Source: Corynebacterium suedekumii (GTDB taxonomy: Bacteria > Actinomycetota > Actinomycetes > Mycobacteriales > Mycobacteriaceae). Taken from it: 64,000 nt of DNA. How positions within the stretch are numbered: the first letter of the stretch is position 1; each line of letters begins with the position of its first letter. The position numbers and the translations under genes were made by a program. Below the pieces are notes generated by a model. That model had not been told where the DNA came from. It worked only from the letters and a program-made list of their open reading frames with translations, and ran no database searches. The stretch spans positions 2,794,264-2,858,263 of the forward strand of contig NZ_CP126970.1 of NCBI RefSeq assembly GCF_030252185.1, written 5' to 3'. Positions 18,045 to 27,619 of this stretch are shown piece by piece.

Positions 18045-20047
18045 GAGTGCTCCACTCCGGCGAGCCCGCGGCGGCGCAGCAGCGGCGCGACGTCCTTGTC
18101 GCGGCCGCGCAGCTCGCGGAAGGCGTCGCCGTAGTCGAGGGAGGCGCCGCGGGAGAGGATGAGGTCGCGGAACTTCTCGCCGGCGGCGCGGACGTCCGGC
18201 TGTTCGGTGAACCAGTCGAAGCCGTCGGCGTCGAGGGCCTCGGCCCACAGGTAGGAGTAGTAGCCGGCGGAGTAGCCGCCGCCGAAGATGTGGTTGAAGT
18301 AGGTGGAGCGGTAGCGGGGGGCGGGTTCGTCGACGGTCAGGCCGGCCTCGGCGAGGGCGGCGTCCTCGAAGGCGCGGACGGCGTCGGCGTCCTCCCCCAC
18401 CTGCGCGGCCTGTTCGGGCGTGAGGGAGTGCCAGGCCAGGTCGATGATGGCGGCGGCGAGGTACTCGGACGTCGCAAAGCCCTGCCCGAACTGGCGGGAT
18501 TCCTGCACGGCGGTGAGCAGCGCATCGTCGATGATCTCGCCGGTGTCGACGTGGCGGGCGTAGTTGCGGGCGACCTCGGGGTCGAAGGCCCAGTTCTCGT
18601 TGATCTGGGAGGGGAACTCGACCCAGTCGCGGGGGACGTTCGTGCCCGAGAGCGTCGGGTAGCGGACCTTCGACAGCAGGCCGTGGAGGGCGTGGCCGAA
18701 CTCGTGGAAGAGGGTGGTCACCTCGTCGATGCTCAGCAGCGGGTCGGAGCCGTCGGCCGGGTGGGTGATGGACATGACGTTGACCACCACCGGTTTCGTG
18801 CCCAGCAGCTCGGACTGGTCGACGAAGGAGCTCATCCACGCCCCGCCACGCTTGGTGGGCCGGGCCACGTAGTCGGTGAGCAGCAGACCGAGGCCCTCGC
18901 CGTCGGCGTCGGTGATCTCCCAGACGTCGACACCGTCGGCGTAGCCCTGCAGGTCGGTGCGCGCGGTGACGGTGATGCCGTAGAGGCGGTGGGCGGCGTG
19001 GAAGACGCCGTCGACGAGCACCTGGCGCAGTGGGAAGTATTTCGACAGCTCCTCCTCGTCGAGCGAGTAGTCCCGTTCGAGGACCTTGCCCTGCCAGTAG
19101 GGCCAGTCCGCCCCCGAGACCGGTTCCCCGGCGAGCTCGGAGGAGAGTTTGCGCTCGGCCTCGGCGTTGGCGGCGGCGGCCGGGGCGAGGTCGAAGAGCA
19201 GGTCGCGGGCCGCTTGGGCGGTACCGGCGGTCTCCTCGGCGATGACGTAGTCGGCGTGGGTGTCAAAGCCCAGCAGGCGGGCGCGCTCGGCCCGCAGGCG
19301 CACCTGCTCGACGAGGTTGCCGACGGTGGATTCGGTCCCGCGGGCCTGGGACGCCTCGTAGAGGGCGGCACGGGTGGCGGGATCTTTCAGCACCGACTGC
19401 AGCGACTGCACGGTGGGCAGCTCGACGGGGATGAGGTAGCCGTCACCGTCGGCGGCGGCGCGGGCGGACTCGATGCGGGAGGCGGACAGGCCGGCGAGCT
19501 GCTCGGCATCGTCGACGCGGACGGCCAGCTTCTTCGTGTCCGCGAGCAGGGCGCGGCCGAACTCCTCCGACAGGGAGCTCAGGCGCTGGTTGATCTCGGC
19601 CAGGCGCTGCTTGCCGGCGGCGTCGAGGTTCGCGCCGCAGCGCGTGAAGCGCCGCAGCAGCAGGTCGTGCAGGCGGTGAGATTCGGCGTCGTCGGGCACG
19701 GGGACGCTGATAAGCCGCTGGTAGAGGGCCTCATTCTGGTAGATCGCATCGGAATGCGCGGACAGGCGGGGGACGATGTCGGCGGCGACCGCGTCCATCT
19801 CATCGGTGGCGTCGGTGCCCTGCAGGTTGAACAGCCACGCGGCGGCACGCTCCAGGGTCCGGCCCGAGGACTCCAGCGCCTCGACCGTGTTCTCCCAGGT
19901 CGGCTCGCCGGCGTCGAGGATCGCGGCGATCTCCCGCTCCTGCTCGGCTAAGGCGACGTCGAAGGCCTCGACGGCGTCGCCGAGCGTGATGGAGGCGAAC
20001 GCGGGCAGCTGGTACGGCAGGTCGGACGGGGAGAGCAACGGATTCAT
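18041..20047 (-). CDS. dcp: M3 family oligopeptidase (Dcp/OpdA-like)
   Basis: A cytosolic zinc metallopeptidase that degrades short peptides. The 668-residue product has the HExxH zinc motif in TLFHEFGHALHGLL with a downstream glutamate region (ENWAFDPEVARN), and the C-terminal FNHIFGGGYSAGYYSYLWAE motif characteristic of family M3. Length fits peptidyl-dipeptidase Dcp and oligopeptidase A. The start is ATG at 20047. It is divergent to the esterase gene with only 44 bp between the two starts. The symbol dcp is by family likeness, and OpdA-type activity is equally possible. Confidence 0.88.
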   Translation of the reverse strand: MNPLLSPSDLPYQLPAFASITLGDAVEAFDVALAEQEREIAAILDAGEPTWENTVEALESSGRTLERAAAWLFNLQGTDATDEMDAVAADIVPRLSAHSDAIYQNEALYQRLISVPVPDDAESHRLHDLLLRRFTRCGANLDAAGKQRLAEINQRLSSLSEEFGRALLADTKKLAVRVDDAEQLAGLSASRIESARAAADGDGYLIPVELPTVQSLQSVLKDPATRAALYEASQARGTESTVGNLVEQVRLRAERARLLGFDTHADYVIAEETAGTAQAARDLLFDLAPAAAANAEAERKLSSELAGEPVSGADWPYWQGKVLERDYSLDEEELSKYFPLRQVLVDGVFHAAHRLYGITVTARTDLQGYADGVDVWEITDADGEGLGLLLTDYVARPTKRGGAWMSSFVDQSELLGTKPVVVNVMSITHPADGSDPLLSIDEVTTLFHEFGHALHGLLSKVRYPTLSGTNVPRDWVEFPSQINENWAFDPEVARNYARHVDTGEIIDDALLTAVQESRQFGQGFATSEYLAAAIIDLAWHSLTPEQAAQVGEDADAVRAFEDAALAEAGLTVDEPAPRYRSTYFNHIFGGGYSAGYYSYLWAEALDADGFDWFTEQPDVRAAGEKFRDLILSRGASLDYGDAFRELRGRDKDVAPLLRRRGLAGVEHS

Positions 20048-20091
20048 GGTTCCCGATGGTAGCCCCGCGCCACCTTGGTAGGTTGAACCCC

Positions 20092-21360
20092 ATGACTGAC
20101 GTGCGCGTGAGCTGCCCGGCCGGCACCATCGTCGGCGTCACCGACGGGGACGTGACCCACTTCCACTCCATCCCCTACTCCGACATCCCCGGCGACTTCC
20201 TCGACGCCGAGCGCCTGCCTCCCCAGGATCTTATCGACGCCCGCGCCTACCGCCCCGGCTCCATCGCCCTCACCGTGGTCACCCCCGCCGGCGCCCGCGA
20301 ACTCGCCGACCTGCCGGTGATCGTCTACATCCACGGCGGCCGCTACGAGTACGGCACCCACGGCGACCGCCGCGCCGAGGGCACCCCCAACGCACACGCC
20401 GGCGTCATCACCGTCCACATCGGCTACCGCGTGAAACTCGCCGGCCTCGCCCGCTTCCACGACGACGAACCCCACCACTACCGCGGCATCGACGACTGCC
20501 AGCTCGGGCTCGAATGGGTCCAGCGCAACATCGAGTCCTTCGGCGGCGACCCCACCAACGTCACCCTCGTCGGCCAGTCCGCCGGCGCCACCACCGCCCT
20601 GTGGCTCACCCGCCGCGACCACTACCGCGGTGGCTTCCGCCGCGTCATGGCCATGTCCCCCTGCTTCCCCCGCGCCTCCTTCGCCGACCGCAAGGGCACA
20701 CTGCGCATGGCGCTGGGTAAGCCTGTCACCCGCGCCGCCCTCTCCCGGATGCCGGCGCGGGCGTTGGACCGCGGATACAACCGTTTCCGCACCTGGTACG
20801 CCATGGACATGGCCCTGGGCCCCACGCCTCTCGACGGCCGCGAACTCGCCGACATCCCCCTCTGGGTCACCTCCACCCGCGAGGAGTTCTACCACATACC
20901 CGCCGGCCGGAAGGCCGACTCCTCCCGCCTCCGGGAACGACTCGCCCGAGGGTTGGCCAAGCGGATGGGCATGACCGGATCCTTCGACACCTGGCTCGCC
21001 GCCGCCCGCGAGATCGACCCCCGCCGCATCGGCGGGCGCCTCATCGGCGACGCCCAGAACCGCCGCTGGGTCTCCCAGACCGCCGAGGAGGCACCGGGGC
21101 GCGTATGGATGAGCGAGTTCGTCCGCGACCACGGCCCCGCCCTCCACTGCGCCGACATCCCCACCGTATTCGGACTCGAACCCGGCCCCTCCCACGACCT
21201 GCTGCTCACCTTCGCCCGCGGCGAGGAGCTGCCGTGGCCCGAGTTCGACGCGGACGGCGAGCGCACGGCGCTGCGCATCAACCTCGACTCGGGCGAGACC
21301 ACCCTGGTCAACGACCCGTTGAAGATGGTGCGCGAGGCGTTCGGGTCGGCGGCACCGTAA
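20092..21360 (+). CDS. Carboxylesterase, type B family
   Basis: An alpha/beta-hydrolase esterase of 422 residues. The oxyanion hole motif IHGGRYEYG, the family motif FGGDPTNVTLVGQSAGATT with the nucleophile Ser in GQSAGA, and the N-terminal GxxxGVTDGDVTHFHSIPYSD stretch are those of type B carboxylesterases, though the protein is shorter than the 500-residue standard. I took ATG 20092; the upstream in-frame codons have no ribosome-binding site and overlap the divergent promoter area. The substrate is unknown. Confidence 0.85.
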   Translation: MTDVRVSCPAGTIVGVTDGDVTHFHSIPYSDIPGDFLDAERLPPQDLIDARAYRPGSIALTVVTPAGARELADLPVIVYIHGGRYEYGTHGDRRAEGTPNAHAGVITVHIGYRVKLAGLARFHDDEPHHYRGIDDCQLGLEWVQRNIESFGGDPTNVTLVGQSAGATTALWLTRRDHYRGGFRRVMAMSPCFPRASFADRKGTLRMALGKPVTRAALSRMPARALDRGYNRFRTWYAMDMALGPTPLDGRELADIPLWVTSTREEFYHIPAGRKADSSRLRERLARGLAKRMGMTGSFDTWLAAAREIDPRRIGGRLIGDAQNRRWVSQTAEEAPGRVWMSEFVRDHGPALHCADIPTVFGLEPGPSHDLLLTFARGEELPWPEFDADGERTALRINLDSGETTLVNDPLKMVREAFGSAAP

Positions 21361-21366
21361 CCGCAG

Positions 21367-21918
21367 TCAGGGCAGCATCTCCGGGGTCAACGCGTCCCGG
21401 TCGAAGATGTCGTATTGTCCGCGGAAATCGAAGACGAACTCGATGGCACTGCGCCGGTACGGGATGAACAACCCGGCGCCCAGCAGCTCGAGGACCTCGT
21501 CCCGGCCCGCCCATCTGGCCTCCGCGACCTCGGCGTTGGGGATCGCCAGATCACTGATGTCCACCTCGTGATCGATCAGATAGAAATCATCGAAACCGCG
21601 GTGAAAGTTGAAGGTGAAGCTGGGCCGGACGCCGGACAGGTCGAGGCGGACACCGAGCTCCTCGAACACCTCCCGCTCCGCGCCCTGCCAGCTGCTCTCG
21701 CCGCGGGTGACGCTGCCACCCGTGGAGAAGTCCCACATCCCGGGCCAGCCGCGCTTGTCATCGGCCCGCCGCTGGATGAGCATCTCACCGTCCGCATTGA
21801 ACAGGCAGACGTGGATGACCACATGGAGATCACCCGCCGCCAGGTCCGCCCCGCGCTGCACCGTTCGGCCGGTGGGCTGGCGAGCCTCGTCGAAGGTGTC
21901 CCAGTACTCCTCGGCCAT
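21367..21918 (-). CDS. Nudix hydrolase
   Basis: The 183-residue protein contains a full Nudix box, GGSVTRGES followed by REVFEELGV, matching Gx5Ex7REUxEExGU. Its opening (YWDTFDEARQPTGRTVQRG, then DLHVVIHVCLFNADGEML) is like NUDIX proteins of the YfcD/IDI-like type that hydrolyse nucleoside-diphosphate-linked substrates. It lies 3 bp downstream of idi on the same strand, so the two Nudix-fold genes form an operon and may share ancestry. The substrate is not predictable. Confidence 0.88.
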   Translation of the reverse strand: MAEEYWDTFDEARQPTGRTVQRGADLAAGDLHVVIHVCLFNADGEMLIQRRADDKRGWPGMWDFSTGGSVTRGESSWQGAEREVFEELGVRLDLSGVRPSFTFNFHRGFDDFYLIDHEVDISDLAIPNAEVAEARWAGRDEVLELLGAGLFIPYRRSAIEFVFDFRGQYDIFDRDALTPEMLP

Positions 21919-21921
21919 CCG

Positions 21922-22476
21922 CTACCCCAGCAGCTTGGAACGCAGGCTCTCGTGGCGTAGTTCCTCGGCCAGCCACTGGCTGAAGGCGAACGGGGTCGCC
22001 TCCACGGCGGCGATGACGTCGGCGGGGTCGACCCAGGCCAGCGAATCGATCTCCGCCGGCACCGGGTCCGGCTCCGCGCCCTCGGCCAGCCGGGCGACGT
22101 AGACGGGGCAGATCTCCCATTCGACGATGCCGCTGGAATCGACCGCCCGGTACCGGAAGTCCGGCACCGCCGGTTCGATGTCCACGACCGCGCCGGCCGG
22201 CAGCCCCAGCTCCTGGACGCTGCGGCGCCGGATCGCGTCCGGCAGCTCCTCACCGGGGCCGGGATGGCCACAGAAGCTGTTGGTCCACACGCCGGGCCAG
22301 GTCTTCTTGCCCAGCGCGCGCCGTGTCATCAGCAGCCGACCCTGCGCGTCCAGCAGAAAACAGGAGAACGCGAAGTGCAGCGGCGTGTTCTCGGTGTGGA
22401 CGGTGGCCTTCGGCGCGGTCCCGGCAGGCCGGCCGTTCTCGTCGGCGAGGACCACCAGTTCAACGTCGTCAGTCAT
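21922..22476 (-). CDS. idi: Isopentenyl-diphosphate delta-isomerase (type 1)
   Basis: It interconverts isopentenyl and dimethylallyl diphosphate in isoprenoid synthesis. The 184-residue product has the active-site cysteine region TNSFCGHPGPGEELPDAIRRR, the TRRALGKKTWPGVW block, and the metal/acid glutamate region VEWEICPVY. I chose the ATG at 22476 with AGGG seven bases upstream. A GTG two codons further upstream is possible. It fits with uppS in the same window as part of the isoprenoid supply, though they are far apart. Confidence 0.94.
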   Translation of the reverse strand: MTDDVELVVLADENGRPAGTAPKATVHTENTPLHFAFSCFLLDAQGRLLMTRRALGKKTWPGVWTNSFCGHPGPGEELPDAIRRRSVQELGLPAGAVVDIEPAVPDFRYRAVDSSGIVEWEICPVYVARLAEGAEPDPVPAEIDSLAWVDPADVIAAVEATPFAFSQWLAEELRHESLRSKLLG

Positions 22477-22507
22477 GCCCACACCCTACCCAGGTTGTGG
22501 TGGCCGC

Positions 22508-24253
22508 CTATCCGCGGGCCCACGCCCCGATCACGCCGGGCACCACCGCAGCGCGCTCCCCGAGCAGCGCCGCCACGTTGTCGTCCTCCTCCACCGCGGA
22601 CGTCACGGTCTTCACCTTCGACGCCTTCGCCTGCTGCGCCCCGGCCATCGGCGCACCCATCAGCGGCATGCCCCGCATCTGCCCACCGGTCCCACGCGCC
22701 TGTCCCGCACCTGCCGCAGCTGTAGGGGCAACCCCCGGTGTTCCCATCCGCGTTGCGACGCCCCCGTTCCCCGCCTGAGCCGCACCCGCACCGCCGATCG
22801 GTGCACCGCCCGAACCCAGACCACCGATGGCTCCGGGCCCGCGCACACCGCCACCGGGACGCCCCGGTCCGCCGGCCATCGCTCCAGCTCCTGAGCCGGC
22901 CGCACCGATCGGTCCCATCGCCGGCACCGACCCGGTACCCGTCGGGGACGTTCCCGCGCCGGCCAGCGACCCCAGCCCCGGTCGGGTGCCGGTAAGCCCC
23001 GCCGCGTTGAGACCGGACGCCGCCACACCCCGACCGGGCAGTCCCCCGGCGACCGGAGCACCGAACCCGGCGCCACCCTGCCCCAGACCGCCGAGTGCCG
23101 AGGCCGCCCCGTTGGCACCCATCGGAGAGATCGCCGTCGGGCTCGTCGCCAGGCCCGTGCCGCTGTTCGCCGCGGCCGTTCCCACCTGACCGGCCTGGAG
23201 CATCCCGCCGTTACCGACGGACTGCAGCTGACCCACCCCGTCCTGCACGGTTCCGAAACTTCCCGCCCCTACGGCCTGCTGCGCCGCAGAGACAGCCTCC
23301 ATCGCCGCACCGGGAGCCCGGAGTCCGGTGGCATCATGCTTCGAACCCTTGCCCTCCACATCCGTCATCCCCAGCGCCACGGCCCCACCGCCGTCACCGG
23401 TCGGATCCATCACCATGAGATTGCGGATCGGCGGAACACCCGTGGCCACGAACGGAGTGAACTCCAACGGAAATGTCTGCAGGAACGCCTGCTCCGCCGC
23501 CAACCGCTGAACCGGATCCACGATCGCCGCCAGCGCCATCTTCGTCGAGTTCACCCGCACCGCGCCCTGCGACTTGATCGCCGCCAGCTGCTCCACCGAC
23601 GTACTCATCGTCGAGGCATTCGCCGCGAACGTCTCCCCCGCTCGACCGACCTCGGCAATCTTGTCGATAGCCGCCTCAATCACCACACCACTGTTCCGAC
23701 CACCGAGATCAGCCGCCACCGCGTGAAGACTCTCCGCGATGCCCGTCACCTGCGCCGACAACTGCTTCCACGTCCTGGCCGCAGCCACCGACTCCTGAAT
23801 CTTCGTCGACGAGAACTCCGCCGACAGCATGTCAATCGACATGGCCGGCAACACCATCGGCGGCATGAAGCTGAAGTTCTCGAACCGCGGCGCCGGCCTC
23901 GGCGGAAACGCCACCGAATCATTTCCGACGGATCCACCCTCATCAGCGATGTCCATGCCGCGAGCAACAAACGCATTCTGACCCGTGAGGGCCTCGTAGC
24001 TGGCGGAAAGGGCCGAAGAAAGCCAATTCACTTGCTCCGCGTAGGAAGACAGAATTGTCGCAGCGGAACCCACTCCGCCGTTGATCACGACACCATGACC
24101 ACCACCGAGTTGATCCAGTCCCGAAACTCCCGAAAAGCTGCCGTTCAATGTCGATTGGACGGCTTTTCCGGCAGCAGCATTAGCTCGATGACCGACTTCT
24201 ACCAGCCGGTCAACTCCCCCAAGAATCGATTCATGGTCGATGAACATTTCCAT
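22508..24253 (-). CDS. PPE/EspB-like protein with Gly/Ala/Pro-rich C-terminal region
   Basis: The 581-residue product has an Ala/Val-rich helical N-terminal half (starting MEMFIDHESILGGVDRL, residues 1-270) without signal peptide, then a 230-residue low-complexity Gly/Ala/Pro/Met-rich region, and a short conserved-looking C-terminus, VTSAVEEDDNVAALLGE followed by VVPGVIGAWARG. That architecture resembles PPE/EspB-like type VII secretion substrates of mycolic-acid bacteria. The start ATG 24253 has GGGGG six bases upstream, and the stop of the DUF3558 gene lies one base before it, so translation is coupled. No EccC, EccB or WXG100 gene is in the window. Secretion by an ESX-type system is inference. 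Confidence 0.6.
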   Translation of the reverse strand: MEMFIDHESILGGVDRLVEVGHRANAAAGKAVQSTLNGSFSGVSGLDQLGGGHGVVINGGVGSAATILSSYAEQVNWLSSALSASYEALTGQNAFVARGMDIADEGGSVGNDSVAFPPRPAPRFENFSFMPPMVLPAMSIDMLSAEFSSTKIQESVAAARTWKQLSAQVTGIAESLHAVAADLGGRNSGVVIEAAIDKIAEVGRAGETFAANASTMSTSVEQLAAIKSQGAVRVNSTKMALAAIVDPVQRLAAEQAFLQTFPLEFTPFVATGVPPIRNLMVMDPTGDGGGAVALGMTDVEGKGSKHDATGLRAPGAAMEAVSAAQQAVGAGSFGTVQDGVGQLQSVGNGGMLQAGQVGTAAANSGTGLATSPTAISPMGANGAASALGGLGQGGAGFGAPVAGGLPGRGVAASGLNAAGLTGTRPGLGSLAGAGTSPTGTGSVPAMGPIGAAGSGAGAMAGGPGRPGGGVRGPGAIGGLGSGGAPIGGAGAAQAGNGGVATRMGTPGVAPTAAAGAGQARGTGGQMRGMPLMGAPMAGAQQAKASKVKTVTSAVEEDDNVAALLGERAAVVPGVIGAWARG

Positions 24254-24254
24254 T

Positions 24255-24860
24255 TCAATCCCCCAGATTTTCTTTAAGTGCTTCGAGTTGATGTAGTGCG
24301 ATCGAACAGATTTCTTCACTGCTTCTCTCAGTTGAAATTTCCCCGTACTTCACGATCAGGCGCCCCCGAGTGGTATGCATCGCTGCGCTGCACGACCCTG
24401 GGAAATCATCCCCCAAATGATGTAAATAGGCACCGGGCACAGAAGATGCAGGCGATCCGTCGATCATGTAGCCACGTTCTATCAGCTTGCTCTGTGGGTT
24501 TCGATCTCCGGTGAGAGTGAATAATCCACGCAACTGTGCTGCATCCGTTGAAGTGAAAGAACACATCACCGACATTGGTAACTCATAATCCATCTCCCCA
24601 ATTTGTTTCCCGAACCCCGCCTCCGTGAGAACCTCCGCCGGGATCTCCGTGCACGGGTCGAAGAGCTCGAAGTCACCTTCCGGGTCGAACTCCCCCAGTT
24701 CGAAGGTGGGTGCCTGCGCGTCCGCGGTCGTCGATTCGTTCCCTGATGTCTCGGACGCCGCGGGTGCGGCGGTGGAGGGGGACGAGGGGTCGTCGATAAG
24801 CGGGGTGCAGGCGGTGAGCGCAAGAGCGCACACGGCGATGAGAAGTCGGCGGGCGGGCAT
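24255..24860 (-). CDS. DUF3558 family lipoprotein
   Basis: The 201-residue product begins with a lipoprotein signal peptide (MPARRLLIAVCALALTAC, lipidated Cys at residue 18), an acidic Ser/Thr/Pro linker, then a domain with the DUF3558 signature FDPCTEIPAEVL and paired cysteines at MCSF and SCSAA. ATG 24860 has GAGGGGA upstream at good spacing and is preferred over the longer frame. Proteins of this family occur only in Actinobacteria and are often next to PPE/ESX-like genes, as here. The function is unknown. Confidence 0.8.
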   Translation of the reverse strand: MPARRLLIAVCALALTACTPLIDDPSSPSTAAPAASETSGNESTTADAQAPTFELGEFDPEGDFELFDPCTEIPAEVLTEAGFGKQIGEMDYELPMSVMCSFTSTDAAQLRGLFTLTGDRNPQSKLIERGYMIDGSPASSVPGAYLHHLGDDFPGSCSAAMHTTRGRLIVKYGEISTERSSEEICSIALHQLEALKENLGD

Positions 24861-24969
24861 GGGTGGCGGTCCCCTCAGGTGAGTCGGGCGGGCGCAGAGA
24901 AGTGCCCGGAGCACAGACAGTGCTCACCACCCTTAGACTCCGGAAAACCGCGATCGGTTCCCGGGAAGT

Positions 24970-25509
24970 CTAGAAATTCAGATTCCCGTCCCAGACCACG
25001 TTGCCGACCTTGAGTTCCGCGTCCCAGAGATTGCCCGGGGACACGGCGAAGGGGTACTGGAGATTGACGGTCGCCTGCGAGCCGAGGGGCAGGTCGAGGC
25101 CGACGACGACGTCGGTGTTGTCGGGGCTGACGGGCTCAGCATCCGTCATGGAGCCGCCGCCGGAGTTGTAGCGCAGCACCGCCTGGCCGATGGCGTCCGC
25201 AGGCAGGGGCTCGTCGTTGAGGTTGCGGACCTTGACGGTGACGACACTGCCGCCGTAGGTACCGCTGGCCACTCCCTGGTACGTCATCTCGACGTTGAGA
25301 CCCGGATCCACGGTGGCGCCGCGCAGCGACTCCGCCTCGACCGGTTCGCTGTCCTGCGGCTCGACGACCGGGGTCTCGGAGGTGGTGACCTCGAGGGACT
25401 CCGTGGGCGTCGGGGCGGTGCCGTCCCCGTCGCCACCACAGGCGGTGAGCAGCAGAGCGGAGGCAGCGACGATGCCGACGGCGCCGAGGGCAGGACGGGA
25501 GATGGTCAC
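24970..25509 (-). CDS. Secreted lipoprotein, DUF4352-like
   Basis: The 179-residue protein has a signal peptide with lipobox LLTAC (Cys at residue 24), a Gly/Asp/Thr/Pro/Glu-rich spacer up to about residue 65, and a beta-rich domain with TVKVRNLNDEPLPADAIGQAVLRYN that resembles the immunoglobulin-like DUF4352 fold. It lies upstream of the DUF3558 gene on the same strand across 109 bp and may be transcribed separately. No catalytic motif is visible. Confidence 0.75.
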   Translation of the reverse strand: MTISRPALGAVGIVAASALLLTACGGDGDGTAPTPTESLEVTTSETPVVEPQDSEPVEAESLRGATVDPGLNVEMTYQGVASGTYGGSVVTVKVRNLNDEPLPADAIGQAVLRYNSGGGSMTDAEPVSPDNTDVVVGLDLPLGSQATVNLQYPFAVSPGNLWDAELKVGNVVWDGNLNF

Positions 25510-25639
25510 GGTGATGCCTTTCTGTACTGCTGCTGTGCTGCTCTGTCGGCTTGTGCCGATGTCAACACAGTCTAACCAGGCAGCGACGCCGCGTGGTGCC
25601 CTGCCCCGCGCAACGTGGCATAATCCCCTCTCTGTTGAG

Positions 25640-25662
25640 CCGCCCGGAGAGCCGCCGGGCGG
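25640..25662 (+). other. GC-rich hairpin in the leader of the ABC exporter gene
   Basis: CCGCCCGG and CCGGGCGG form perfect 8-bp arms around a 7-base loop, 28 bp before the exporter start. No T-run follows, so it is not a standard terminator. A CATAAT hexamer at 25619-25624 could be the -10 box of the exporter promoter, which would place the hairpin in the 5' leader. Confidence 0.4.
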
Positions 25663-25689
25663 TGGTATCGGAATTGGAGAGTGCCGGAC

Positions 25690-27618
25690 GTGAATTCCCT
25701 CGCCCGAATCATCCGCAGTGCGTCGGCGCTGTGGCCCTACTATCTGGGTGTCGTTCTCGTGTCCACCGCGGCCGCGGCACTGGCGCTGGTGTCCCCGTTC
25801 ATCTTCCGGGAGGCCACCGACACGATCGTGGGCACGCTCAGCGGGGAGACCACCGCCGAGCAGGTCACCCGGACGCTGCTGTTCCTGGCGATCGGCCTGC
25901 TGGTCGCGGACCTGGCGAACACCGCGATGACCAACCTCGGCGGCTACATCGGCGACGTCATGGCGATGCGGATGCGGCAGATCCTGTCCACCCGCTACTA
26001 CGCCAAGCTGCTGGCGCTGCCGCAGCGCTACTTCGACGGCCAGGTCACCGGCACCGTCATCGCCCGGCTGGACCGCTCGATCACGTCGATCACCCAGTTC
26101 CTCCAGTCGTTCTCCAACAACTTTTTGCCCATGCTCATCCAGGTGGCGGCGGTCCTGGCCATCACGGCCTGGTACTACTGGCCGCTCACGCTGCTGCTGG
26201 CGTCACTGTTCCCGATCTACATGTACCTGACCACCCTCACCTCCAAGCGCTGGCAGAAGCTCGAGGGTGAGAAGAACGAGCAGATCGACATCGCCAACGG
26301 CCGGTTCTCCGAGGTCATCGGCCAGGTCAAGGTGGTCAAGTCCTTCGTCGCGGAGGTCCGCGAGCTCGACGACTTCGGGCGCCGGTACGGCAAGACCGTG
26401 GAGATCACCCGCCCCCAGTCCAGCTGGTGGCACCAGATGGACACCCTCCGCGGCGCCGCCCTCAACGTCATCTTCTTCGGCATCTACCTGGTCCTGTTCT
26501 TCCAGACCCTGAACGGCCGCTTCACCCTCGGCGACATGGTCATGCTCATCCAGCTGGTCACCATGGCCAAGCAGCCGGTGTTCATGATGAGCTGGATCGT
26601 CGACGCCGCCCAGCGCGCGATGGCCGGCTCCAAGGACTATTTCAAGGTCCTCGAGGAGGAGTTCGAGCCCACCGCCAACGCCGAACTCGTCGCCGCCACC
26701 GAAGCCTCCGGCGTCCCCGTCCTCGACCTCACCCCCATCGCGCCGCTGGCGCCGGTGGAGGGCCGGCCCGTCATCGAGTTCGACGACGTCACCTTCGCCT
26801 ACGAACCCGGCGAGGACGTCATCAGCAACGTGAGCATCACCGCCCGCGAAGGCGAGAAGATCGCGCTGGTCGGCGAGTCCGGCGGCGGCAAGTCCACCCT
26901 GGTCAACCTGCTGCTCGGCCTGTACCCGCTGTCGTCGGGCCGGATGAGCGTCTGCGGCCACGACGTCGCCGACCTCACCGCCGAACAGCTGCGCGCCAGC
27001 GTCGGCGTCGTCTTCCAGGAGGCCGCCCTGTTCTCCGGCACCATCCGCGAGAACATCGCCTACGGCCGCCCCGGCGCCACCGACGAGCAGATCATCGACG
27101 TCGCCCGCCGCGCCAACGCCCACGACTTCATCTCCCGCTTCCCCGACGGCTACGACACCGTCATCGGCGAACGCGGCCTGCGCCTGTCCGGCGGCCAGAA
27201 ACAGCGCGTCGCCGTCGCCCGCGCCATGCTCAAGGACGCCCCCGTCCTCGTCCTCGACGAGGCCACCTCCGCCCTGGACACCAAGTCCGAACGCGCCGTC
27301 CAGGCGGGCCTCGACGAGCTGATGAAGGACCGCACCACCCTCATCATCGCGCACCGCTTGTCGACGATCGCGGGCGTCGACACCATCGTCACCCTGCGGG
27401 AGGGCCACGTCGACGAGATCGGTTCCCCCGACCAGCTCGCCGCCTCCGGCGGCATCTACGCCGAACTCCTCCAGCTCACCGCCTCCTCCTCCGCCGCAGA
27501 CCGCGCCCGCCTGAAGAAGTACGGCTTCGTCGCCGACGGGGCCGATGGGGCCGATGCCGCTGAATCCGAGGATTCGGAGGACGTTTCGGAGGGGCTGTCG
27601 GAGGACGCGCGGCACTGA
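25690..27618 (+). CDS. ABC exporter, fused permease and ATPase
   Basis: A half-size type IV ABC exporter of 642 residues. The N-terminal six-helix transmembrane domain (residues 10-320) is followed by an ATPase domain with Walker A VGESGGGKST, signature LSGGQKQR, Walker B VLVLDEATSALD and the H-loop IIAHRLST. GTG 25690 is chosen because GGAG stands ten bases before it; the GTG at 25681 is too close to that site. The C-terminus carries an acidic Asp/Glu/Ser tail. The gene stands alone, so it should act as a homodimer. The substrate cannot be predicted. Confidence 0.9.
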   Translation: MNSLARIIRSASALWPYYLGVVLVSTAAAALALVSPFIFREATDTIVGTLSGETTAEQVTRTLLFLAIGLLVADLANTAMTNLGGYIGDVMAMRMRQILSTRYYAKLLALPQRYFDGQVTGTVIARLDRSITSITQFLQSFSNNFLPMLIQVAAVLAITAWYYWPLTLLLASLFPIYMYLTTLTSKRWQKLEGEKNEQIDIANGRFSEVIGQVKVVKSFVAEVRELDDFGRRYGKTVEITRPQSSWWHQMDTLRGAALNVIFFGIYLVLFFQTLNGRFTLGDMVMLIQLVTMAKQPVFMMSWIVDAAQRAMAGSKDYFKVLEEEFEPTANAELVAATEASGVPVLDLTPIAPLAPVEGRPVIEFDDVTFAYEPGEDVISNVSITAREGEKIALVGESGGGKSTLVNLLLGLYPLSSGRMSVCGHDVADLTAEQLRASVGVVFQEAALFSGTIRENIAYGRPGATDEQIIDVARRANAHDFISRFPDGYDTVIGERGLRLSGGQKQRVAVARAMLKDAPVLVLDEATSALDTKSERAVQAGLDELMKDRTTLIIAHRLSTIAGVDTIVTLREGHVDEIGSPDQLAASGGIYAELLQLTASSSAADRARLKKYGFVADGADGADAAESEDSEDVSEGLSEDARH

Positions 27619-27619
27619 T

